A DNA stretch of 32,401 nt, taken from positions 1-32,401 of the forward strand of contig RHFB01000042.1 of the NCBI GenBank assembly GCA_003724285.1, read 5' to 3'. This document shows, one piece after another, positions 6,779 through 12,435 of the stretch. The notes beneath the pieces are model-generated. The model was not told where the DNA came from. It saw nothing but the letters and a program-made list of their open reading frames with translations, and ran no database searches. The DNA comes from Nitrosopumilus sp. H13. GTDB taxonomy: Archaea > Thermoproteota > Nitrososphaeria > Nitrososphaerales > Nitrosopumilaceae. The translations under genes were made by a program, and so were the position numbers. The number at the start of each line of letters is the position of its first letter. Within the stretch, counting starts at the first letter, position 1.

Positions 6779-6797
6779 TCTTTTTCATTTTATTTGT
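6779..6797 (+). terminator. T-rich terminator after amoB
   Basis: TCTTTTTCATTTTATTTGT begins about 10 nt after the amoB stop, the same split T-run (CTTTTTCATTTTATT) seen after amoA. Confidence 0.5.
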
Positions 6798-6858
6798 ATC
6801 CGGTATAGGCACGCCTTAATCAAAAAGACTTTAATGAATACAGGCCTGAAAAACCATC

Positions 6859-7383
6859 ATGATATGGCCTGGAATGGGTGATCCGACAAAGCGGAAAAAG
6901 ACTCTGCGATTTCTGGCCATAACTGCAGTCATTGCAATCTCCGTGGGCCTGGCAAGCACCTTTATCCAGAGCTATCTGAGTACGGACAACCCCCTCAAGG
7001 CGTGCATAAATGACAGGCACACGCCGTACAGGATAACTGCCATCCTGGAGATAGAAGTAGACGGCCAGAGGGCAGACATTCCTGCAGGCATTGGCATGGA
7101 GGCGCCCAGCTGCCACAGGAGCATGTATACACTTACCAACGACGGAACCATCCATGCAGAATGGATTGAAGAGTACCCCTTTGAGATAGGCCACTTTTTG
7201 TGGATATGGGACTTTCCGCTCAGGGACATGGAGCAGTCAAAGTCGGCAATCTATGTGGACGGCACAGAGTCCCCGGACTTTATCAACCACCCATTCCAGG
7301 ACGGGCTCCACTACAAGGCAGTGTTTACATCAAAGGCGCATGACGAATCAAAGGACAGCGACTTTCTGCCTCCAGAGAACTAG
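6859..7383 (+). CDS. Membrane-anchored extracellular protein downstream of amoB, unknown function
   Basis: A 174-residue protein. A basic N-terminus (DPTKRKKTLRF) precedes a single hydrophobic helix (LAITAVIAISVGLASTFI), followed by an extracytoplasmic domain of ~130 residues. That domain has two cysteines (C49 in KACINDRHTPYRI; C84 in APSCHRSMYTL) and acidic/aromatic motifs (HFLWIWDFPLRDMEQS). I do not recognise a named family. A TTAATCAAAAAGACTTTAATG stretch before it provides possible TATA elements. It follows amoB in the same direction after a T-rich terminator and is convergent with the small membrane gene at 7448. Location next to amo suggests, but does not show, a role linked to AMO. 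Confidence 0.75.
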   Translation: MIWPGMGDPTKRKKTLRFLAITAVIAISVGLASTFIQSYLSTDNPLKACINDRHTPYRITAILEIEVDGQRADIPAGIGMEAPSCHRSMYTLTNDGTIHAEWIEEYPFEIGHFLWIWDFPLRDMEQSKSAIYVDGTESPDFINHPFQDGLHYKAVFTSKAHDESKDSDFLPPEN

Positions 7384-7418
7384 GCATCCAAAGGCAAACC
7401 ACACACAGTTGGAGTATT

Positions 7419-7439
7419 CAAAATAATGAAAAAAACCAG
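7419..7439 (-). terminator. T-rich terminator between convergent genes
   Basis: Minus-strand CTGGTTTTTTTCATTATTTTG directly follows the 7448 gene, and the plus strand gene at 7383 ends just before it. It again uses the TTTTTCATT...TTT pattern. Confidence 0.5.
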
Positions 7440-7447
7440 TATTGGTA

Positions 7448-7717
7448 TTACCAGTACTTTCCGTTGTCTGGAATCAGACCAATGCCTTCGCGCTCAAAGT
7501 GTCTGTCCAGCTCGTCGACCCATCTTTCACGATTATCCTTGTAGGCCCATCCGTGCACTCGTAGCCAGAACGAGATGAGTCCCAGCAGGAATACGGTGAA
7601 CATGATGGTTCCAAAGATGTAGATCATTACATCGTAGAATAGTGGATCATAGTTTGGTCCCAGTTGCCCTGTCAGTAAGGACAGGATACTAAGGAAGATT
7701 TCCGCGATAGGAGCCAT
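7448..7717 (-). CDS. Small membrane protein near amo, candidate accessory AMO subunit
   Basis: An 89-residue protein: a hydrophobic N-terminal stretch (MAPIAEIFLSILSLLTG), one strong membrane helix (VMIYIFGTIMFTVFLLGLISFWL), then a charged C-terminal tail (YKDNRERWVDELDRHFEREGIGLIPDNGKYW). It has a near-ideal promoter (GGGAAATGTATATAT on the minus strand) ~29 nt upstream, pointing to strong leaderless expression like the amo genes. From memory, archaeal AMO purifications revealed two extra small membrane subunits, AmoY and AmoZ; size, topology and location make this a candidate. I cannot verify the assignment, so no symbol is given. Confidence 0.75.
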   Translation of the reverse strand: MAPIAEIFLSILSLLTGQLGPNYDPLFYDVMIYIFGTIMFTVFLLGLISFWLRVHGWAYKDNRERWVDELDRHFEREGIGLIPDNGKYW

Positions 7718-7739
7718 GATTCCTTGGCACTATCTGTGC

Positions 7740-7757
7740 GATATATACATTTCCCTT
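7740..7757 (-). promoter_or_regulatory. Strong BRE/TATA promoter of the 89-aa membrane protein
   Basis: Minus-strand AAAGGGAAATGTATATAT combines a purine-rich BRE-like segment with a TATA box centred ~29 nt before the ATG at 7717. Confidence 0.6.
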
Positions 7758-7797
7758 TCAGGTCAAAATGTGCGAGATCAGTAACCACTAGAGATGC

Positions 7798-7815
7798 CTA
7801 ATAAAAGAAGAAGTG
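7798..7815 (-). terminator. T-rich terminator after the 113-aa protein
   Basis: Minus-strand CCACTTCTTCTTTTATTAGG lies just past the stop of the 7823 gene. The T-run is weaker than those after amoA and amoC. Confidence 0.35.
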
Positions 7816-7822
7816 GATGGTA

Positions 7823-8164
7823 TTATCCCCTGCCCATTGCAGCATACTTGCCAGATTTGCCCCTCAGAAACAGGGCTCCGGCAATGCCGCCAAAGACAGC
7901 AGCAGATATGACTGCCGCACCGAGTACGCCTTCAGCGCCTAGAATTGGCGTTCCAGAGCCGGCTCCCGGGTTGTCAGTTACTGCATCTATCCTACGCTGT
8001 TGAAGTTCTAATGCCTCTTCTAGTGTCAGCTTTCCGGTCTCGCCATCCTGACCCACATTTCCCAGATATTGGGCAAATGCGACGGAGGTAGAACCGGCCG
8101 CTCCTAGAAACACTACAGACAGCACCAGAGTTGCCAAGAGTATTTTTGTCTTCATACCGATCAT
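7823..8164 (-). CDS. Small exported protein with C-terminal membrane helix, candidate accessory AMO subunit
   Basis: A 113-residue protein. A signal peptide (MKTKILLATLVLSVVFLGAAGSTSVAFAQ) is followed by a short extracellular segment with a helical KLTLEEALELQQRRIDAVTDN stretch, a Gly/Pro linker, then a C-terminal helix (GVLGAAVISAAVFGGIAGALFL) and a basic tail (RGKSGKYAAMGRG). This type I layout fits a small subunit exposed beside AmoB. It lies tandem with the 89-aa gene, 105 bp upstream of it, each with its own promoter. ATG 8164 and ATG 8155 (MKTK) are both possible; the TATA box (GGTTAAATAAC) is 24 or 33 nt away. The AmoY/AmoZ idea is inference. Confidence 0.75.
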   Translation of the reverse strand: MIGMKTKILLATLVLSVVFLGAAGSTSVAFAQYLGNVGQDGETGKLTLEEALELQQRRIDAVTDNPGAGSGTPILGAEGVLGAAVISAAVFGGIAGALFLRGKSGKYAAMGRG

Positions 8165-8182
8165 ACCCCGTACGCCACGAGA

Positions 8183-8195
8183 GTTATTTAACCTT
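8183..8195 (-). promoter_or_regulatory. TATA box of the 113-aa membrane protein
   Basis: Minus-strand AAAGGTTAAATAAC lies ~24 nt before the ATG at 8164. It is back-to-back with the rpsO promoter. Confidence 0.45.
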
Positions 8196-8241
8196 TATTC
8201 CTGCCTGCGAATTTCAGCGCATATGCGGGCCTTATCAGGGC

Positions 8242-8251
8242 AACGTTTAAT
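8242..8251 (+). promoter_or_regulatory. TATA box of the rpsO operon
   Basis: ACGTTTAATT is centred ~29 nt before ATG 8276. It supports MGRMHTH as the N-terminus rather than the upstream ATG at 8267. Confidence 0.45.
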
Positions 8252-8275
8252 TCTGTTCCCAAAGCAGTGCCGGGC

Positions 8276-8725
8276 ATGGGACGAATGCACACCCACAGGC
8301 ACGGAAAATCGCACTCGATCAGGCCAGCCACGCTTCAGGCACCCGCCTGGGCAAAGATTGACGCAAAAGAGATAGAGGAACTGGTGGCAAAGTATGCAAA
8401 AGAGGGTATGACTCCCAGCCAGATCGGAATAAAGCTCCGGGATCAGCACGCCATCCCGCTTGCAAAGGTGGTAACCGGCAAGAGCATTGGCGAGATACTG
8501 GTACAAAACAAGCTCGTCACGGAGATGCCAGAGGACCTGGACAACATGGTAAAAAAGGCAGTCGGCCTGCAGAGGCACCTCAAGGAGAACAGGGGGGACA
8601 AGAGAAACGTCAGATCCCTCGAGCTCATAGAGGCAAAGGTGCACCGGCTCTCGGTATACTACAAGAAGATAGGGCGCATCCCCAAGACTTGGAAATATAA
8701 ATCAGTAGTGGCCCAGTTAGAGTAA
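8276..8725 (+). CDS. rpsO: 30S ribosomal protein uS15
   Basis: A 149-residue protein starting MGRMHTHRHGKSHSIRP, the typical archaeal/eukaryotic S15 N-terminus, longer than bacterial S15. The S15 core follows: DLDNMVKKAVGLQRHLKENRGDKRNVRSLELIEAKVHRLSVYYKK. It binds 16S rRNA in the small-subunit platform. It heads a tight operon with the next three genes: its TAA overlaps the recJ-like ATG (TAATG). The ORF track begins three codons earlier; 8276 is chosen from family start and promoter spacing. Confidence 0.96.
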   Translation: MGRMHTHRHGKSHSIRPATLQAPAWAKIDAKEIEELVAKYAKEGMTPSQIGIKLRDQHAIPLAKVVTGKSIGEILVQNKLVTEMPEDLDNMVKKAVGLQRHLKENRGDKRNVRSLELIEAKVHRLSVYYKKIGRIPKTWKYKSVVAQLE

Positions 8726-10140
8726 TGCCGTCACTTGACGAATCCCTCTCGTATCTAAAAGACAGGATATCAGACTGCATCAGATCCAACAAGTCAATTC
8801 TTGTCACAACCCACATCGACTGCGACGGGCTCGTATCAGGCAGCATTATCACAAAGGCACTCATCCGGGAGGAGGCAAGATGCACGGTCAGGACGTCAAA
8901 GGAGTTTAGCAGCTCCGTGGTCAAAGCCCTCAAGTCAGACCCGCGCGACTTTCACATAGTGACTGATCTGGGCGGCGGCTTTGCAAAAGACATGGACGCG
9001 GAGCTTGGAGACAACTGGGTAATGCTGGACCACCACCAGATCCCCGAGTCAGAGAAGGACAACGAGCGGGTCATCAACGCGTGGAAGTACGGAATCGACG
9101 GCGGCACCGAGGTGTGCGCAGGCGGGATGGCATACCTGGCCGCATCTGCAATCAACGAGGGCAACGCGGATCTTTCTGCAATGGCAATAGTCTCTGCCCT
9201 CGGCGACAGGCAGGACCAGGGGGAGAGAAAGTCCTTTACCGGGAGAAACTTTGAGATTGCAAACGTGGCAAAGGAGCGCGGCCTCGTGGAGATAGACCTT
9301 GACTTGCTGCTTGTGGGAAGGGAGACGCGGCCGCTTGCCGACGCGCTCGCGTTTACATCGCAGCCGTTCATCGAGGGGCTCACATGGAACAGGGCCGCAT
9401 GCCTTGCCATGCTGGACTCTGCGGGAATCCGCCTAAAGGACGGCGGCAGGTGGAGGGTTCCAGCCGAGCTAGACGAGGAGGAGAAAAAGCAGGTGATAGA
9501 GGCCATTGCAAAGTTTGCATCAGGCAAGAACACCACGGAGATAATGGCAGAGATGATAGGGTACACGTATACGTTTCCAAAGGAGGACGGCAGGAGCTTT
9601 TTGCGCGACGGAAGGGAGTTCTCTACAATGCTCAACTCCTGCGGCCGGATAAGCCGCTCCAGCGTCGGAATGGCAGTATGCATGGGAGACAGGAACAAGA
9701 TACTCCGCGAGGGCGAGGGAATACTAGTAAATTATAGGACGATGATCAGGGAATACATGAACATACTTGGCAGCCAGAGATGGAGGACGTCTGAGAGCGA
9801 GACATGTGTGATGGTGAATGGCGAGGACGTGGTACCGGAAATGATGACTGGCACCATCTCGTCGCTGATTGCCGGATCCCCAAAGAACGCCGGCAAGATA
9901 GTGATACTTCGCACAAAGGCAGAGGAGAACACTGTAAAGTTCTCGTCCAGAAAGTCCTTTGGCTGCAAGTCTGGAATCAACCTAAGCGAGCTGATGAGGG
10001 CAGGTGCAGAGAAATTTGACGGAATGGGGGGCGGCCATGACGCGGCGGCAGGCGCCAAGATAACTAAAGACAAATTGGACGACTTTTTGAGGTATCTAGA
10101 TGCAAACGTCGTTAACGTGCAAGGTACAGCTGCTTCTTGA
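8725..10140 (+). CDS. recJ: DHH-family phosphoesterase/nuclease, archaeal RecJ-like (GAN type)
   Basis: A 471-residue protein. DHH-domain motifs are present: THIDCDGL (Asp32, Asp34), a motif with VTDLGGG, and MLDHHQIP (Asp102-His103-His104). A later GDRQDQGE could supply a further metal ligand. The C-terminal DHHA1 signature is GMGGGHDAAAGA (about 434-444). Metal-dependent DHH enzymes of this group are single-strand exonucleases or GINS-associated nuclease/Cdc45 relatives; which role applies here cannot be decided. The intact catalytic Asp/His set argues for an active nuclease. Linkage to rpsO, pcc1 and serS is a conserved archaeal-style neighbourhood. Confidence 0.88.
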   Translation: MPSLDESLSYLKDRISDCIRSNKSILVTTHIDCDGLVSGSIITKALIREEARCTVRTSKEFSSSVVKALKSDPRDFHIVTDLGGGFAKDMDAELGDNWVMLDHHQIPESEKDNERVINAWKYGIDGGTEVCAGGMAYLAASAINEGNADLSAMAIVSALGDRQDQGERKSFTGRNFEIANVAKERGLVEIDLDLLLVGRETRPLADALAFTSQPFIEGLTWNRAACLAMLDSAGIRLKDGGRWRVPAELDEEEKKQVIEAIAKFASGKNTTEIMAEMIGYTYTFPKEDGRSFLRDGREFSTMLNSCGRISRSSVGMAVCMGDRNKILREGEGILVNYRTMIREYMNILGSQRWRTSESETCVMVNGEDVVPEMMTGTISSLIAGSPKNAGKIVILRTKAEENTVKFSSRKSFGCKSGINLSELMRAGAEKFDGMGGGHDAAAGAKITKDKLDDFLRYLDANVVNVQGTAAS

Positions 10141-10342
10141 GATACCGGGAAAAGAGGCCCAGGCAGTAAGGAGGGCGCTCGAGCCTGACAACGTGGACTT
10201 TCCAGAGGGGCTGAGCTTGCACATAGCAGAGTCAGAGCCGGGGCTGCTGCTGTGCTTTGAGGGGGACAAGATGCTCCAGCTTGCATCCACGGTGGACGAG
10301 GTGATGGGCCACATCCAGGCCGCGCTGGGGGCGATAAGATAG
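10100..10342 (+). CDS. pcc1: KEOPS complex subunit Pcc1 (CTAG/Pcc1 family)
   Basis: An 80-residue protein. It has the Pcc1 pattern: an N-terminal strand, A.AV..ALEPDNVDFPEGL near the middle, then a strand (GLLLCFEGD) and a C-terminal helix (TVDEVMGHIQAAL). Pcc1 dimerises and supports Kae1 in making tRNA t6A. The start overlaps the 3' end of the recJ-like gene by 41 bases, and no later in-frame ATG/GTG precedes the conserved part, so the overlap appears real. Its TAG overlaps the GTG of serS (TAGTG). Confidence 0.75.
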   Translation: MQTSLTCKVQLLLEIPGKEAQAVRRALEPDNVDFPEGLSLHIAESEPGLLLCFEGDKMLQLASTVDEVMGHIQAALGAIR

Positions 10343-11604
10343 TGCTTGATCCAAAGATGATCCGGGACAGGCCAGAGGAGATCCGCCTGATGCTAAAAAA
10401 GAGGGGCTCTGACTTTGACCTTGACGCATTCCTAGAGACAAACCGCAGGAGGCTTGAGATGATACCAGTAGCAGACAGGCTGCGCAACAAAAAGAACCAG
10501 ACCGGCGTGGCCATAGCCGGGAGAAAAAAGGAGGGCGGCGACGCATCAGACCTGCTTGCAGAGATGGGCCGCATTACAGACGAGGCGCAAAAGCTAGAGT
10601 CAGAGCAGGCGGAGCTTGAGGGCAGGTATCTGGGAATGGCGCTCTCCATACCAAACATGCTTGACAAGTCGGTTCCTGTTGGCCCGGATCACGCATCCAA
10701 TGCAGAGATCAAAAAATGGGGCAAGATACCGGACATTGCATCCCCGAGGGATCACGTGGACATATCTGCAGACCTCGAGCTCGTGGATCTTGAGAGGGCA
10801 GCAAAGATTGCAGGCGCCCGCTTTTACATACTGCGCGGGGATCTGGTGCGTCTCAACTATGCCCTGATCCGCTGCGCACTGGACCACGTGGCGCAGGCAG
10901 GCTATACGCTGATTCAGCCCCCCTACATGATAAACCGCGGCTCGATGGAGGGCGCGGTGATTGCAGAGGACTTTGAGGACGTGATATACAAGGTGCAAGA
11001 CGAGGACCTCTATCTGGTCGGCACCTCCGAGCACGCCATGGCCGCGATGCACTCAGGGGAGATAATCGACGGCGAGTCGCTTCCTGCAAGGTATGCAGGA
11101 ATCAGCCCGTGCTTTAGAAAGGAGGCGGGCTCCCACGGCAAGGAGCAAAAGGGGATATTCCGGGTGCACCAGTTTGAAAAGATAGAGCAGTTTGTGTTTG
11201 CAAGGCCCGAGGACTCTGATGCCGAGCACGAGAGGATGCTGCGCGTGGCCGAAGAGTTCTACCAAAAGCTAGAGATCCCCTACAGGGTGATGCTGCTCTC
11301 CTCCGGGGACATGGGCAAGGTGTCTGCAAAGACGTACGACATCGAGGCATGGATGGCAGGGCAGGGCGCATACAGGGAGATAGTCTCGTGCTCTAACTGC
11401 CTTGACTACCAGGCAAGAAGGCTCAAGACGAGGTTCCGCGACAGCACCGATGCGCAGACACAGTACCTGCACACCCTAAACAGCACGCTCGTGGCCACAA
11501 GCAGGACGCTTGTATCCATAATGGAGAACATGCAGACGGCAGACGGCCACGTCCGCATACCGCGAATCCTGCAGGAATACATGGGCGGCCAAAAGGTGAT
11601 CTAG
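10342..11604 (+). CDS. serS: Seryl-tRNA synthetase
   Basis: A 420-residue class II synthetase of the common (bacterial/most-archaeal) SerRS type. The N-terminal coiled-coil arm covers about residues 25-100 (RRLEMIPVADRLRNKKNQ ... EAQKLESEQAELEGRY). The TSEHAM motif, motif 2 (CFRKEAGSHGKEQKG, Arg259) and motif 3 (LNSTLVATSRTLVSIMEN, Arg388) are present. It charges tRNA-Ser in the cytosol. It starts with GTG in the TAGTG overlap with pcc1, the last gene of the operon. Confidence 0.96.
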   Translation: MLDPKMIRDRPEEIRLMLKKRGSDFDLDAFLETNRRRLEMIPVADRLRNKKNQTGVAIAGRKKEGGDASDLLAEMGRITDEAQKLESEQAELEGRYLGMALSIPNMLDKSVPVGPDHASNAEIKKWGKIPDIASPRDHVDISADLELVDLERAAKIAGARFYILRGDLVRLNYALIRCALDHVAQAGYTLIQPPYMINRGSMEGAVIAEDFEDVIYKVQDEDLYLVGTSEHAMAAMHSGEIIDGESLPARYAGISPCFRKEAGSHGKEQKGIFRVHQFEKIEQFVFARPEDSDAEHERMLRVAEEFYQKLEIPYRVMLLSSGDMGKVSAKTYDIEAWMAGQGAYREIVSCSNCLDYQARRLKTRFRDSTDAQTQYLHTLNSTLVATSRTLVSIMENMQTADGHVRIPRILQEYMGGQKVI

Positions 11605-11802
11605 GCGAAATGTCTGGCATCTAGTCGAGCTCCGGCTCTGCGGCGGGCCGCAAGGGGCCTGATTCTGGACATTTACAAAAAGTTCACAGGCAATGTAAAG
11701 AGACTGCTCGGGCGGAGGCAGATACGGCGCCGCCGGTGCGCGTCCCAGTCTCCGGCGATGCTGTAAATGTAATGGAATCCAGATAGTATGAGAAACATGA
11801 AT
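11605..11802. other. Decayed intergenic stretch after serS
   Basis: No intact gene. One plus-strand frame reads protein-like for a short way (GLILDIYKKFTGNVKRLLGRRQ) before a stop at about 11764, and may be the 5' remnant of the broken ORF further right. A GC palindrome (GCGGCGGGCCGC, near 11640) could be a weak hairpin after serS. Confidence 0.3.
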
Positions 11803-11888
11803 CTTCTCCAGATTCGCTTGATTAAAAAAATCGCCACCTGTCTGAAAAAGATTGACAGTGATTTTTCATCAAGTCGAATCTGGAGAAG
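11803..11888. repeat. Long imperfect inverted repeat (~35-40 bp arms)
   Basis: The left arm starts CTTCTCCAGATTCGCTTGAT and the right arm ends ATCAAGTCGAATCTGGAGAAG. They pair with one inserted base and a few mismatches through AAAAATC and on to the inner CTGTC/GACAG ends, leaving an 11-nt loop (TGAAAAAGATT). The element is AT-richer than its surroundings and sits inside the decayed region. It could be a miniature inverted-repeat element, a strong RNA hairpin or a remnant of a mobile element end. No transposase is present. Confidence 0.7.
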
Positions 11889-11921
11889 AACCATATTATT
11901 CCCATACCTAGACTTCGTTAA

Positions 11922-12194
11922 ATTTACAGTATCGAAGTAGAATACCTGTACCTGCGTGCAGGAAAGTCGCAATACTTTCTTGGAAGAAAGGACGATCTGG
12001 AGAACCTAAACCTTCAGAATTTGCGCCGGACCACTAGGACGATAGACAGAAACTTTAACCGGGCGCTTGCAAAGTATCTCAAGGATATGCGGTAGCATGC
12101 AAGGTACCTACTAGATGGGGAGAGAGCAAAGTATGTTTCTGCCAGGATCTCAGATCTAGACTCGATACTCAAACAGTCCAAAAATACGAGATAG
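11922..12194 (+). pseudogene. Broken ORF with in-frame stop, unknown family
   Basis: From base 11922 one frame reads IYSIEVEYLYLRAGKSQYFLGRKDD... through LAKYLKDMR, hits TAG at 12093, and then continues coherently as HARYLLDGERAKYVSARISDLDSILKQSKNTR to a second stop. The TAG could be a decayed CAG (Gln). Upstream the frame is closed by TAA at 11919, close to the inverted repeat. Composition and the Lys/Arg/Leu-rich helical character on both sides of the stop look like one former gene. Family unknown. Confidence 0.45.
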
Positions 12195-12212
12195 TTTTGA
12201 GGTCGGCATATG

Positions 12213-12374
12213 TCAGGATTCACTGTTGGTTCGGAGGCAGAGTTTTTCGCCGTCCTTTTCAAACACGAGCAGATCACCTTGCCCGAATCCACACGAATTA
12301 CGAACCTCCTTGGGGATTGTAATCTGGTACTTGTATGTGACCTTGGTTGTGCCTAGTATCTTCTTGTTTGTCAT
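12213..12374 (-). CDS. AbrB/SpoVT-type swapped-hairpin DNA-binding protein (53 aa)
   Basis: A 53-residue protein below the ORF-track cutoff. The sequence TTKVTYKYQITIPKEVRNSCGFGQGDLLVFEKDGEKLCL is a clear SpoVT-AbrB domain: V..K.QITIPKEVR...G...GD.L.F. These are small dimeric DNA-binding proteins that act as transcription regulators or as MazE/VapB-type antitoxins. No toxin gene is adjacent, so a regulator role is more likely here. It is transcribed divergently from mod across ~61 bp and shares an AT-rich promoter region, making it a candidate controller of the restriction-modification genes. Confidence 0.75.
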   Translation of the reverse strand: MTNKKILGTTKVTYKYQITIPKEVRNSCGFGQGDLLVFEKDGEKLCLRTNSES

Positions 12375-12400
12375 GCCTTACTTGTATGGAAAGTAGGCAA

Positions 12401-12412
12401 AATTCATAAACT
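12401..12412. promoter_or_regulatory. Shared AT-rich TATA region between abrB-like gene and mod
   Basis: ATTCATAAACT can serve as a TATA-like box on both strands: ~33 nt before the AbrB-like ATG on the minus strand and ~29 nt before the TTG of mod on the plus strand. Binding on one strand could exclude the other. Confidence 0.35.
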
Positions 12413-12435
12413 AATCCAAGGAATGTAAGGATCCC

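Noticed and set aside
8952-9698. 248-aa minus-strand ORF
   Set aside because: Ser/Pro/Ala-rich antisense shadow of the recJ-like gene, common in GC-rich coding DNA.
9732-10667. 311-aa minus-strand ORF
   Set aside because: Antisense shadow across recJ, pcc1 and serS with low-complexity Ser/Pro composition.
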